NCBI RefSeq assembly: GCF_900638555.1
Contig: NZ_LR134525.1
Coordinates: 1,116,001-1,180,000 of the forward strand
From: Neisseria meningitidis
GTDB lineage: Bacteria; Pseudomonadota; Gammaproteobacteria; Burkholderiales; Neisseriaceae
Reading direction: 5' to 3'
DNA length: 64,000 nt
Below the pieces are notes generated by a model. That model ran no database searches. It was given only the letters and a program-made list of their open reading frames with translations, and had not been told where the DNA came from. The position numbers and the translations under genes were made by a program. This document shows positions 19,278-28,283 of this stretch, piece after piece (within the stretch, counting starts at the first letter, position 1; the number at the start of each line of letters is the position of its first letter).

Positions 19278-20282
19278 TTAAGCCAAATTTTCCAGCATCC
19301 ATTTGACGTAGCGCTCGACGCCTGCTTTGACATCGAAAAATTCTTCCGTATAACCTGCCTCGCGCAATTTGGTGATGTCGGCTTGGGTGAAGCTTTGGTA
19401 TTTGCCTTTGAGCGCGTCGGGAAATGGGATGTAGCGGATAAATTCTTCTTCTACCAACTCTTTTAAACTCATTTCAGGTTTGCCTTCGGCGGCGCGGCAG
19501 GCGTTGACGGTGGCAGCGGCGAGTTCGTTAAACTGTTGGCTGCGACCTGTTCCTAGGTTGTAGATGCCGGAAAGTTCGGGATGGTCGAAGAAGTAGAGGT
19601 TGACTTTGGCGACGTCTTCGACGCTGACGAAGTCGCGGGTTTGTTCGCCGTTGCCGTAGCCATCGTTGCTGCCGAACAGGTTGACGTAACCGTGTTCGCG
19701 GTATTGGTGGAAATGGTGGAAGGCGACGGATGCCATGCGACCTTTGTGTTGTTCGTGTTGTCCGTAAACATTGAAGTAGCGGAAGCCGACGACTTGGGCG
19801 GTCAGCCTTTCTTTCATGCGGCGGCGCAATACTTGGTCAAACAGGAATTTGGAATAGCCGTACACATTAAGCGGTTTTTCCAGTTCGCGCTCTTCGCGGA
19901 AGATTTCGCCTTTGCCGTAAACCGCCGCACTGGAGGCATAAAGGAAGGGAATGCGTTCGTCCTGACACCAGTCCAACAAATCCAGCGTGTACTGGTAGTT
20001 GTTTTCCATCATATACAAACCGTCGTGATTCATGGTGTCGGAACACGCGCCTTGATGGAAAACGGCTTCGATGTTTTGATAAGGTAAAATGTGTTCCCTC
20101 ACTTGGCGGATGAATTCATGTTTGTCGAGATAATGGGCGATTTCGCACTCGGCAAGGTTTTTGAATTTTTCGCCTTTGCTCAAATTATCGACGGCAACAA
20201 TGTCAGTAATACCGCGTTGATTAAGTGCTTTGACGATGTTGCTGCCGATAAAGCCGGCCGCGCCTGTTACGATGATGGTCAT
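19278..20282 (-). CDS. hldD: ADP-L-glycero-D-manno-heptose 6-epimerase
   Basis: A 334-residue short-chain dehydrogenase-type epimerase that converts ADP-D,D-heptose to ADP-L,D-heptose for the lipooligosaccharide inner core. The NAD(P) motif GAAGFIG is at 7-13 and the catalytic Y-x3-K (YGYSK) at about 141-145. HQGACSDTM and RYFNVYG are HldD signatures. In this window it is separated from the heptose kinase gene by an AT-rich methylase/endonuclease pair. Confidence 0.97.
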   Translation of the reverse strand: MTIIVTGAAGFIGSNIVKALNQRGITDIVAVDNLSKGEKFKNLAECEIAHYLDKHEFIRQVREHILPYQNIEAVFHQGACSDTMNHDGLYMMENNYQYTLDLLDWCQDERIPFLYASSAAVYGKGEIFREERELEKPLNVYGYSKFLFDQVLRRRMKERLTAQVVGFRYFNVYGQHEQHKGRMASVAFHHFHQYREHGYVNLFGSNDGYGNGEQTRDFVSVEDVAKVNLYFFDHPELSGIYNLGTGRSQQFNELAAATVNACRAAEGKPEMSLKELVEEEFIRYIPFPDALKGKYQSFTQADITKLREAGYTEEFFDVKAGVERYVKWMLENLA

Positions 20283-20322
20283 ATTCGGTTTCCTTTGTTT
20301 TGAGTAAAATTAATAAACTTAG

Positions 20323-21441
20323 TTACAAGAAATCATCGATATTGTCCTGAAACACAAATTTGCGATGATATTCCAAATATTTTTCTCTTCCTTCGGGATA
20401 TATTCTCATCTTATTTTTTGCATTTGGATTGATATTAAGTTTTTCCCATGTGTAACGGCTTAGTCGAGTACCGCAAATCAAACGACCATCATCCAAGAAA
20501 GTAATATAACCTTGATCGAACAACCAATCATAAGTCGGCGTTAAAGCTAACCCATTTAAATAATCTAATGCCTCTTTCTCATTTTTCTCAGTAATACAAA
20601 CCATATAAGGTTTAATATGACTAGCCCTTAACAAAATCTCATCTGTAATTAATGTAAATGGACATTGCGGCATATGATTTATAACATCCTTGCGATATTT
20701 CTGCTGCCCTTTTCTACTTTTCTGTTTAATGATTTCTTGCTCTACGAATTGATTAAATTCTGAAGCCGGTATTTCTAATTTTTCTCTTGATAAGAGTTGC
20801 GGGTGCACGATAGAGCGAAATTGATAATCCAAAAATATTCGGAAATAAAATAATGGTTCTGAATCTTCTATATCTTTGACAGGCAATAGTTTAAGAATTG
20901 ATAAATAACTAATTTTGGGCAATACAATCTTACGCCAAATTGACCATATATCATCCTCCGAACGGATATAACCCCTACGGTAACCTTTAGAATTTTCCAA
21001 ATGGTCTGATACATCATGGATTGAAAAGAAAATATTTTCTGTAGGCAGATTATTAATACTTAAAACGTAATCATCATAAAACCTTGAAATATCATGATGA
21101 TATTTCTGTTCTTGTTTGTGATATTCAACTTTTGCATCAACCAAATAACGCTGTAAATTTTTCTTATTAAAAAAACAATTTTTCTGAATGAGAGGATATT
21201 CTACCCTCCTTCCATTTTTTGTCTCAGTAATCCCCCAATTTTCATACTCAAAAAATGTACTTAGTTTTCGACCACTATCATCAATATAACTACCTACATA
21301 TTTGCGTGCTTCCCCATTACCACCAAAAACAGATAACTTGTTATTCCTGTGAATAAAACTATCTTCCGCACGTAAATTTTGAATACTATCGACAATAAAA
21401 TACTCTATGTTTTCAATAGTAATTCTTTGAAAATCCGGCAT
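20323..21441 (-). CDS. HNH-type endonuclease, probable restriction partner of the adjacent C5-methylase
   Basis: A 372-residue protein. The C-terminal part matches the HNH_2 pattern. CPFTLITDEILLRASHIKPY spans about 260-279, giving a cysteine and the AxHIxPY core. NGLALTPTYDWLFDQGYITF follows at 296-315; a Tyr stands where many members have His. The first 240 residues are not recognised and may recognise DNA. GGAGAG precedes the ATG at 21441, two bases before the methylase stop codon region, so the pair is coupled. The coding sequence is AT-rich, unlike its neighbours. Cleavage specificity cannot be read from sequence. Confidence 0.75.
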   Translation of the reverse strand: MPDFQRITIENIEYFIVDSIQNLRAEDSFIHRNNKLSVFGGNGEARKYVGSYIDDSGRKLSTFFEYENWGITETKNGRRVEYPLIQKNCFFNKKNLQRYLVDAKVEYHKQEQKYHHDISRFYDDYVLSINNLPTENIFFSIHDVSDHLENSKGYRRGYIRSEDDIWSIWRKIVLPKISYLSILKLLPVKDIEDSEPLFYFRIFLDYQFRSIVHPQLLSREKLEIPASEFNQFVEQEIIKQKSRKGQQKYRKDVINHMPQCPFTLITDEILLRASHIKPYMVCITEKNEKEALDYLNGLALTPTYDWLFDQGYITFLDDGRLICGTRLSRYTWEKLNINPNAKNKMRIYPEGREKYLEYHRKFVFQDNIDDFL

Positions 21442-21442
21442 T

Positions 21443-22678
21443 TTACTCTCCATAAAGCGTAATATCCATTTGTTTTAATATAGCGATTAATACATCAACA
21501 ACAATACTGTTTCCCGCTTGGCGATACATTTGAGTATCACTAACTAAAATTTTAAAATCATCTCTAAAACCCATTAGCCGCAAACATTCCCTAGGTGTTA
21601 ATTTACGAATACGTCCACGATTATGAGTAACATAATTATCAACCCCGGCACGATGCATTTTATGCATAGTTTGCAATAATGGGCGAGCTACAGGCAAATC
21701 AGTTTCCGTACTGGTTTTAAAATTTTTTGTTCCTCCTGCCAAAACATAATTTTTGATTTTTTCAGAAAGATAATATTTTTCCTCAACGTTATTTACATCA
21801 AAAATAAAGTCATCAAATTCAGATTCGCGGGCTGCCTGAAAAATAAAATCACCATGCCAATTAAATTGTTGATTTGCTTTTTGGCATAAGGCAATTTCTC
21901 CATTAATCTGTGTATAACGTTTTTGTCTATTTTTAGAACTGGTAACAAATTTCACACCCTTTTCACGTAAAAAATATTTGCTATCAGTATAGTCCTCCAA
22001 AAAATCTTGCATAGTATGTTCTAATTCAATCTTTTCAGGAAACTGAAAACCATTTATAGGAGGGGTATGAAAGCCAACAACAAAAATACGCTCACGATGT
22101 TGAGGAATCCCATAATCCTTACTATTCATTATTTGGAAATATAAGTCATAACCAAGTGAATAAAAAACACTTTTTACAACTTTCCAAGTTTTTCCATTAT
22201 CATGATTGAGCAAGCCCTTTACATTTTCATAAATAAATATCTTTGGTTGGACTTCATCCACAACGCGAGCAAATTCATAGAATAATGTTCCTCGTGTATC
22301 TTCTAATCCTGCACGTTTGCCAACCATGGAAAATGCTTGGCAAGGACTGCCTCCAACTAAAATATCAACTTGATTTCTAAACTTTCTCGCATCAAATTGA
22401 GTAATGTCGTTATGCCAAAAATCTTCATTTAATTTATAGTTTCCAAGATAACTTTTTTTAACGTATGGATCAATATCTCCTGCAAAAACAATGGTATGGT
22501 TTAAATTTAATCGGTGGAATGCCTGTTCAACCGCACCAATCCCGCTGAATACGGTTGCTAATCTAATATGTGAATCAGGTTTAAGAAAAGTTTTAGATTT
22601 CCAACCTTGTTGACTGGGAAAGAGCAAAGTTTTTTGTAATCGAGTATCGTGTGTCTGTGCCATTGTCGAAATAGTCAT
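21443..22678 (-). CDS. DNA (cytosine-5)-methyltransferase
   Basis: A 411-residue C5 methylase. Motif I is ATVFSGIGAVEQAF (about 41-54). Motif IV is GGSPCQAFSMVGKR with catalytic Cys at about 113. Motif VI is YENVKG (150-155) and motif VIII QHRERIFVVGF. A C-terminal motif has RKLTPRECLRLMGF and, near the end, QAGNSIVV (motif X). The target domain lies between about 215 and 330. It overlaps or abuts the HNH endonuclease gene downstream. Low GC compared with hldD and hldE on either side points to acquisition. The recognition sequence is unknown. An alternative ATG lies at codon 6. Confidence 0.94.
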   Translation of the reverse strand: MTISTMAQTHDTRLQKTLLFPSQQGWKSKTFLKPDSHIRLATVFSGIGAVEQAFHRLNLNHTIVFAGDIDPYVKKSYLGNYKLNEDFWHNDITQFDARKFRNQVDILVGGSPCQAFSMVGKRAGLEDTRGTLFYEFARVVDEVQPKIFIYENVKGLLNHDNGKTWKVVKSVFYSLGYDLYFQIMNSKDYGIPQHRERIFVVGFHTPPINGFQFPEKIELEHTMQDFLEDYTDSKYFLREKGVKFVTSSKNRQKRYTQINGEIALCQKANQQFNWHGDFIFQAARESEFDDFIFDVNNVEEKYYLSEKIKNYVLAGGTKNFKTSTETDLPVARPLLQTMHKMHRAGVDNYVTHNRGRIRKLTPRECLRLMGFRDDFKILVSDTQMYRQAGNSIVVDVLIAILKQMDITLYGE

Positions 22679-22714
22679 ACTTATATCGTTCTGTTTATCT
22701 TATCAATATGAAAA

Positions 22715-23686
22715 CTACATTGTTGATTGCCCTGACAATGCCTTGATCAATTCGGCAAACGAGCAAACCGCCGTACCGAGTTTCGCCACGACAACCCCGG
22801 CCGCAGTATTGGCAAGGTACATGGCTTCGGGCATGGTGCAGCCTGCCGCCAAACCCAAGCCCATTCCGGCAATGACGGTGTCGCCCGCACCGGATACGTC
22901 GTAAACTTCTTGGGCGCGGGTGGGCTGGTAAATCGGTTCGCCTTCGCTGAACAAGGTCATGCCTTCTTCGCTTCGGGTCAGTAAAACGGCGGTCAGGTCG
23001 AGGTGGCGGCGCAGGTTTTGCGCTTTTTCGGTCAGCTCGCTTTCGTTTTTCCAACTGCCGACCACTTCTTTCAATTCGGCGCGGTTAGGCGTAATCAGAG
23101 TTGCACCGACATATTTTTCGTAATCGTCGCCTTTGGGGTCGATTAAGACGGTTTTGCCGGCGTGTTTCGCCCAATCGATCATATCGGAGATATGCGACAG
23201 GCCGCCTTTGCCGTAGTCTGAAAAAATGATTGCGTCGTATTCGGGCAAGATTTCGCGGTATTTCTGCTTGATTTGTTCCAACACTTCGCAGTTGGGATGT
23301 TCTTCAAAATCAAGACGGATAAGCTGCTGGTTGCGGGCGACGACGCGCAGTTTGACGGTGGTGGCGATTTGTTTGTCGCGCATCAGATAGGAGGCGACGC
23401 CGTCCTGCACCATCAGCGCATCGAGCGCGTCGGCGGCTTCGTCGTTGCCGGTTACGGACAACAGCCCTGCCCTGCCGCCCAACGAAGCGATGTTGCGCGC
23501 GACATTTGCCGCTCCGCCCGCGCGTTGGTCGATTCGTCCGATTTTCGCCACCGGCACGGGGGCTTCGGGCGAAATACGGGACACATCGCCGAACCAATAG
23601 CGGTCGAGCATCACGTCGCCGACAACCAGGACTTTGGCTTGCGCGAAACGGGATTTGAGGGTTTCTTGTTGGAACTTGGCGGACAT
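22715..23686 (-). CDS. hldE: D-glycero-beta-D-manno-heptose-7-phosphate kinase (HldE kinase domain / HldA)
   Basis: A 323-residue ribokinase-family enzyme that phosphorylates heptose 7-phosphate at C1 in ADP-heptose synthesis. It holds only the kinase domain; the C-terminal nucleotidyltransferase found in E. coli HldE is missing, so another gene must supply that step. Signatures: VVGDVMLDRYWFGDV at the N-terminus, RAGGAANVARNIASLGG, and the anion-hole motif DVSGAGDTVIAGMG near residue 270. It follows pyrF after a DUS terminator. The methylase gene starts 37 bp beyond its stop. Confidence 0.93.
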   Translation of the reverse strand: MSAKFQQETLKSRFAQAKVLVVGDVMLDRYWFGDVSRISPEAPVPVAKIGRIDQRAGGAANVARNIASLGGRAGLLSVTGNDEAADALDALMVQDGVASYLMRDKQIATTVKLRVVARNQQLIRLDFEEHPNCEVLEQIKQKYREILPEYDAIIFSDYGKGGLSHISDMIDWAKHAGKTVLIDPKGDDYEKYVGATLITPNRAELKEVVGSWKNESELTEKAQNLRRHLDLTAVLLTRSEEGMTLFSEGEPIYQPTRAQEVYDVSGAGDTVIAGMGLGLAAGCTMPEAMYLANTAAGVVVAKLGTAVCSFAELIKALSGQSTM

Positions 23687-23703
23687 ATTGCCTCCGTTGT
23701 ATT

Positions 23704-23740
23704 TTTTCAGACGGCCTCAGCCTGTAAGGCCGTCTGAAAA
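23704..23740 (-). terminator. inverted AG-type DUS terminator, pyrF/hldE
   Basis: TTTTCAGACGGCCT and AGGCCGTCTGAAAA pair over a 9-nt loop, directly after the pyrF stop codon and 18 bp before hldE. Confidence 0.75.
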
Positions 23741-24481
23741 TCAGTTTGCTTCAAGGTTTGCCACGCGGTTCACTTCGCGCAATACGGCTACCGGATCGGC
23801 AGCTTGGGTTACAGGACGACCCATTACCAAATAAGTCGAACCGGCAGCCAAGGCTTCGGCCGGTGTCATGATGCGGCGCTGGTCATCATTATTGCCGGCA
23901 ACGTCCAAGCGGATGCCGGGCGTGACCAAGACAAAATCCTGTCCCAATTCGCGGCGCAGCGGCGCGGCTTCTTGGGCGGAACAGACCACGCCGTCCAAGC
24001 CCGAACTTTGCGCCAGTTTTGCCAAGCGGATGACTTGTTCTTCAGGGGCGGTGTTCAAACCGATTTCCGCCAAATCGCTTTGTTCCATGCTGGTCAACAC
24101 GGTTACGCCGATTAAGAGCGGCTTCGTGCCGTATCCGGCAACGGCTTCTGCTGCGGCTTCCATCATACGGCGGCCGCCCGATGCGTGCATATCGACCATC
24201 CAAACGCCCATATCGGCAGCGACTTTGCAGGCTTGCGCGACGGTGTGGGGAATATCGTGGTATTTCAAATCGAGGAAAAGTTTGAAACCTTGATTGATTA
24301 AGCTTTCTGCCAAATTGCGTCCCGTCGCGGTAAACAGCTCTTTGCCGATTTTGATTTGACACAATGTCGGGTCAAGGTTGCGGACGAATCCGAGCGTGTC
24401 TTTTTCGTTGGAAAAATCAAGGGCGACGATAACGGGGGTGCGTTGTTGCGGAGTTTGGAAGTCGGAGATTAAAGGATTCAT
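23741..24481 (-). CDS. pyrF: orotidine 5'-phosphate decarboxylase
   Basis: A 246-residue enzyme for the last step of UMP synthesis. VALDFSN at about 19-25 and the catalytic DLKYHDIPHT at 71-80 (Lys 73) are diagnostic. MTPAEALAAGSTYLVMGRPVT is the C-terminal phosphate-binding region. Complete, with normal length. The start has only a weak ribosome site. A mucosa-type DUS and a Correia element lie upstream. Confidence 0.96.
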   Translation of the reverse strand: MNPLISDFQTPQQRTPVIVALDFSNEKDTLGFVRNLDPTLCQIKIGKELFTATGRNLAESLINQGFKLFLDLKYHDIPHTVAQACKVAADMGVWMVDMHASGGRRMMEAAAEAVAGYGTKPLLIGVTVLTSMEQSDLAEIGLNTAPEEQVIRLAKLAQSSGLDGVVCSAQEAAPLRRELGQDFVLVTPGIRLDVAGNNDDQRRIMTPAEALAAGSTYLVMGRPVTQAADPVAVLREVNRVANLEAN

Positions 24482-24530
24482 GGTGTTTTCGTTTCGGGTT
24501 TTCAGACGACCTTTATCGTCTTTTTCGCAG

Positions 24531-24686
24531 TATAGTGGATTAACTTTAAACCGGTACGGCGTTGTCTCGCCTTAGTTCAAAGAGAACGCTTCTCTAAGGT
24601 GCTGAAGCACAAAGTGAATCGGTTCCGTACTATCTGTACTGCCTGCGGCTTCGTCGCCTTGTCCTGATTTTTGTTAATCCACTATA
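24531..24686. repeat. Correia repeat enclosed element, 156 bp full-length form
   Basis: Starts TATAGTGGATTAAC and ends GTTAATCCACTATA. The interior matches the other full-length copies here. It lies 50 bp upstream of pyrF in the pyrF-adk spacer. Confidence 0.95.
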
Positions 24687-24703
24687 ACAACGTAAATTCA
24701 AAC

Positions 24704-24733
24704 CGTAGGTCGGGCATTGATGTCCGACCTACG
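24704..24733. repeat. 14-bp near-perfect palindrome
   Basis: CGTAGGTCGGGCAT, two bases, then ATGTCCGACCTACG: 14-bp arms with one G-T wobble. It has no T run, so it is not a typical terminator. It sits between a Correia element and a dRS3 pair. Confidence 0.7.
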
Positions 24734-24791
24734 CGAACTCAAGCCTCCGACAAACTGTTTCGGATAAATTTGAACCGGTACATCAGCCGTC

Positions 24792-24889
24792 ATTCCCGCG
24801 CAGGCGGGAATCCATTGATAAAACTCAGTTCATCAGATTTAAACAGCGATTGCCCAAATTCAGAAATGGATTCCCGCCTGCGCGGGAAT
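24792..24889. repeat. NIME-type unit: two dRS3 copies flanking a short repeat
   Basis: The 20-mers ATTCCCGCGCAGGCGGGAAT (24792-24811) and ATTCCCGCCTGCGCGGGAAT (24870-24889) follow the dRS3 form ATTCCC-N8-GGGAAT. A 58-bp segment lies between them. Neisserial intergenic mosaic elements are built this way. The remainder of the 525-bp pyrF-adk spacer holds DUS copies but no gene. Confidence 0.85.
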
Positions 24890-25006
24890 GACGCCAAATG
24901 ATTATTTTTCGGTTGCAACACGCTGTTTATCAAAAACAGGTCGTCTGAAAACCTGATTTTCTGTTTTCAGAGTGCGAAGCCTGCCCGTGGGTACGACCTT
25001 TTCGAT

Positions 25007-25834
<828 letters not shown>

Positions 25835-25868
25835 TCAAAACATCACACCCTACCAAAAAGGAACATCC

Positions 25869-26708
25869 GTGAAACGAATTTTTCTGTTTTTGGCTACCAA
25901 TATCGCTGTTTTGGTCGTAATCAACATTGTTTTGGCGGTTTTGGGCATTAACAGCCAGGGCGGCACGGGCAGCCTGTTGGCGTATTCCGCCGTCGTCGGC
26001 TTCACTGGTTCGATTATTTCGCTGCTGATGTCCAAATTCATCGCCAAACAATCGGTCGGCGCGGAAGTTATCGACACGCCGCGCACCGAAGAAGAAGCCT
26101 GGCTTTTGAACACTGTCGAAGCCCAAGCGCGGCAATGGAACCTGAAAACGCCCGAAGTCGCCATCTACCACTCCCCCGAACCCAATGCCTTTGCCACGGG
26201 CGCATCGAGAAACAGCTCCCTGATCGCCGTCAGCACCGGTTTGCTCGACCATATGACGCGTGACGAAGTGGAAGCCGTATTGGCGCACGAAATGGCACAC
26301 GTCGGCAACGGCGATATGGTTACGCTGACGCTGATTCAAGGCGTGGTCAATACCTTTGTCGTGTTCCTGTCGCGCATTATTGCCAACCTGATTGCCCGAA
26401 ACAACGACGGCAGCCAGTCCCAGGGAACTTATTTCCTGGTCAGCATGGTATTCCAAATCCTGTTCGGCTTCCTTGCCAGCTTAATTGTCATGTGGTTCAG
26501 CCGACAACGCGAATACCGCGCCGACGCGGGCGCGGCAAAACTGGTCGGCGCGCCGAAAATGATTTCCGCCCTGCAAAGGCTTAAAGGCAACCCGGTCGAT
26601 TTGCCCGAAGAAATGAACGCAATGGGCATCGCCGGAGATACGCGCGACTCCCTGCTCAGCACCCACCCTTCGCTGGACAACCGAATCGCCCGCCTCAAAT
26701 CGCTTTAA
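25869..26708 (+). CDS. htpX: membrane zinc protease HtpX
   Basis: A 279-residue inner-membrane metalloprotease of the M48 family that degrades misfolded membrane proteins. Two N-terminal membrane segments (about 4-26 and 35-55) precede the zinc motif HEMAH at 140-144. Two more hydrophobic segments follow, and [11 protein letters not shown] supplies the third ligand. The start is GTG at 25869, chosen because AAGGA lies 8 bases upstream. It complements FtsH, also in this window. A terminator hairpin follows. Confidence 0.96.
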
Positions 26709-26725
26709 ACCGATTTGAAACGGCA

Positions 26726-26756
26726 AAAACCGTACACGCAAGCAGTACGGTTTTTT
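26726..26756 (+). terminator. rho-independent terminator of htpX
   Basis: AAAACCGTAC pairs with GTACGGTTTT over a 9-nt loop, ending in six Ts, 20 bp after the htpX stop. The rest of 26757-26866 shows no gene. Confidence 0.85.
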
Positions 26757-26866
26757 GTATATGCTGTCTGAAAACATCAGGTTTCCATACCGACACCAAC
26801 CGTATCCATTTCCGCACCGGATACGCCGCATTGATATACCCTGATAAACCGTATCCGGACAGAAAA

Positions 26867-27021
26867 TATAGTGGATTAACAAAAACCAGTACGGCGTTGC
26901 CTCGCCTTAGCTCAAAGAAAACGATTCTCTAAGGTGCTGAAGCACCAAGTGAATCGGTTCCGTACTATTTATACTGTCTGCGGCTTCGTCGCCTTGTCCT
27001 GATTTTTGTTAATCCCCTATA
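26867..27021. repeat. Correia repeat enclosed element, 155 bp, one degenerate end
   Basis: Begins TATAGTGGATTAAC and ends GTTAATCCCCTATA, where the usual ACTATA has become CCTATA. It contains the stop codon of the minus-strand gene at 27009-27569. Confidence 0.92.
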
Positions 27022-27569
27022 TCAGATAAAACAGCGGTAAAATTGCCGTCTGAAACCAACTCTGCGCCATACGGGACACGCTCTGCACGTCTATTTGCCT
27101 CCGATATATCCTCCCTACTGTAGGAACGTCTGCCGATTTGCACGAAATCGGCACCTCTAGCACCCTTCAGGATGGCGGACGTTATCCGTTCTTGGGATTC
27201 TGCAAGACGGTCGACGGCATTATACAGACGCTCGGTCTGATACCCTTCCGAAGCAACCTGCTTCAGGTATTCCAAATAACCGTAACCCAACGCCCCTCCG
27301 ACAAGCAGGGTCGTCAACGCTACCAGCGTTGCCGAACGGATTTTAGGGGGCATATCTTGAAGCATATCTCTACCGAACCGAACCAAAGTCTCTTTAAAGT
27401 CGGACTCTACACGCGTAGAACCCTCGGAAATCTTGAAGTTCAACTCATACTGCTTCCGTTTGTCCGCTGTCAACCGCTTGAGGTTGTCATCCCCGTATTG
27501 GACGGTTGACACAACCCTGTACAGACTGTCCTGTATTTCGACCAGCGTCTGTGCAAAGTTGGCGGTCAT
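27009..27569 (-). CDS. unknown protein with one membrane segment; C-terminus encoded by a Correia element
   Basis: 186 residues. Residues about 1-75 are charged and helical (FAQTLVEIQDSLYRVVSTV). A hydrophobic segment at about 80-100 (SATLVALTTLLVGGALGYGYLEYL) is followed by another charged helical part (LYNAVDRLAESQERITSAIL). The last residues, SDIGD and the stop, lie in the end of the adjacent Correia element, so the original C-terminus may be lost or replaced. The ATG overlaps the preceding 62-codon gene. No family is recognised. It belongs to the accessory block at 27-29.1 kb. Confidence 0.6.
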   Translation of the reverse strand: MTANFAQTLVEIQDSLYRVVSTVQYGDDNLKRLTADKRKQYELNFKISEGSTRVESDFKETLVRFGRDMLQDMPPKIRSATLVALTTLLVGGALGYGYLEYLKQVASEGYQTERLYNAVDRLAESQERITSAILKGARGADFVQIGRRSYSREDISEANRRAERVPYGAELVSDGNFTAVLSDIGD

Positions 27570-27675
27570 AACTGGATTCCCAACCCTTGCCGCCGATTCT
27601 GATACTCAAAACGGTATCCAGGCGTTCCAGCAGGGCTTCGGGAGACAGCAGTGCGTATTCTTCAATATTTTCCAT
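27487..27675 (-). CDS. short unknown gene overlapping the next gene
   Basis: 62 residues starting MENIEEYALLSPEALLERLD. The first 35 residues look like a genuine acidic protein. The part after GGKGWESSY runs in a different frame over the start of the 27009-27569 gene and may be non-native. Either the two are translationally coupled or a single gene has been split by a one-base shift near 27570. TATAAT lies 8 bases before the ATG, leaving no room for a normal ribosome site. Confidence 0.4.
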   Translation of the reverse strand: MENIEEYALLSPEALLERLDTVLSIRIGGKGWESSYDRQLCTDAGRNTGQSVQGCVNRPIRG

Positions 27676-27682
27676 AGGTTGA

Positions 27683-27757
27683 TTATAGCAGAACCTTATA
27701 CCTGTTACAGACAAGGTTGTCGGGATTTGAACGTCCGTCGAGCTTGGTTCGTAGGAT
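27683..27757 (-). pseudogene. C-terminal remnant of a fourth copy of the CPxHG/GCPxC gene family
   Basis: On the minus strand the frame ending TAA at 27683-27685 reads LRTKLDGRSNPDNLVCNRYKVLL after an upstream stop. It aligns with the end of the intact neighbour (HRLKGRTSPDNLISNRYKVL), matching 12 or more positions including DNL and NRYKVL. No N-terminal part remains. It is evidence that the tandem array once had another member. Confidence 0.75.
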
Positions 27758-27774
27758 TTAGGGTGTTGTGAACC

Positions 27775-28167
27775 TTACCTATCGTACCCAAGCACTTTGT
27801 ACCTGTTTGAAATAAGGTTGTCGGGCGACGTTCGACCCTTGAGCCTGTGATTGATTTGTTGGAAATGTACACCTAAAGCAGCACCTGCGGCAGTAACGCT
27901 TGGGAACGTGAGTGTTTCGTTGGTCGTTGTGTCGAGGATGAGGAGGGGCTTCCCTACATTTGGAGGTGTTTGGGTTTTTGACATCTTAGCACACTCAGGA
28001 CACCCGTACTTTGACTTTATAAGGGCATTAAATGTCGAATAACGAACGTTCCCGTGCATAGGACAATTAACGGTTACTGGGTAATTCACACCGTCAAAGT
28101 CGGTTAGAGAGATATTAGGGAATATATCAGTAAGTTCAGAAGCTGCTTGGTTGAAAGATTTGGCCAT
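27775..28167 (-). CDS. CPxHG/GCPxC zinc-motif protein, paralogue 3 of the array (DUF723-like)
   Basis: 130 residues. An N-terminal domain with FDGVNYPV, CPMHG at 35-39 and GCPEC at 55-59 is probably a zinc-binding treble-clef or ribbon. The C-terminal part has ETLTFPS, AAGAALG, RLKGR and RYKV, resembling the modular helix-turn-helix repeats (NUMOD type) attached to homing nucleases. No catalytic nuclease motif is seen, so DNA binding is the inference. GGAG lies before the ATG at 28167. It is one of three tandem paralogues. I recall DUF723 as a Neisseria family of this kind. Confidence 0.72.
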   Translation of the reverse strand: MAKSFNQAASELTDIFPNISLTDFDGVNYPVTVNCPMHGNVRYSTFNALIKSKYGCPECAKMSKTQTPPNVGKPLLILDTTTNETLTFPSVTAAGAALGVHFQQINHRLKGRTSPDNLISNRYKVLGYDR

Positions 28168-28196
28168 TTGAGACTCCAAAATTGATTGTCAAATGG

Positions 28197-28225
28197 ATTT
28201 AATAGCAAATTTATAAAAATGTCAA
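28197..28225 (-). promoter_or_regulatory. candidate promoter for paralogue 3
   Basis: Minus strand: TTGACA, a 17-bp spacer, TTAAAT. The perfect -35 and a 4/6 -10 lie about 30 bp before the gene. Confidence 0.5.
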
Positions 28226-28257
28226 ATTTTTCGAGAAGCACCTGATAGTGGCGAGGG

Positions 28258-28282
28258 GTATACACTGTTAAAAAGTGTATAC
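28258..28282. promoter_or_regulatory. palindrome GTATACACT/AGTGTATAC, possible operator
   Basis: Nine-base perfect arms with a 7-base AT-rich centre, 1 bp after the stop codon of paralogue 2 and upstream of the promoter of paralogue 3. No T run follows, so an operator is as likely as a processing or pausing site. GGTATACGTC recurs near 29192, upstream of paralogue 1. Confidence 0.4.
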
Positions 28283-28283
28283 G

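Noticed and set aside
24531..24889. CRISPR-like repeat array in the pyrF-adk spacer
   Set aside because: The repeats are a CREE, a palindrome and two dRS3 units, not evenly spaced direct repeats with unique spacers.
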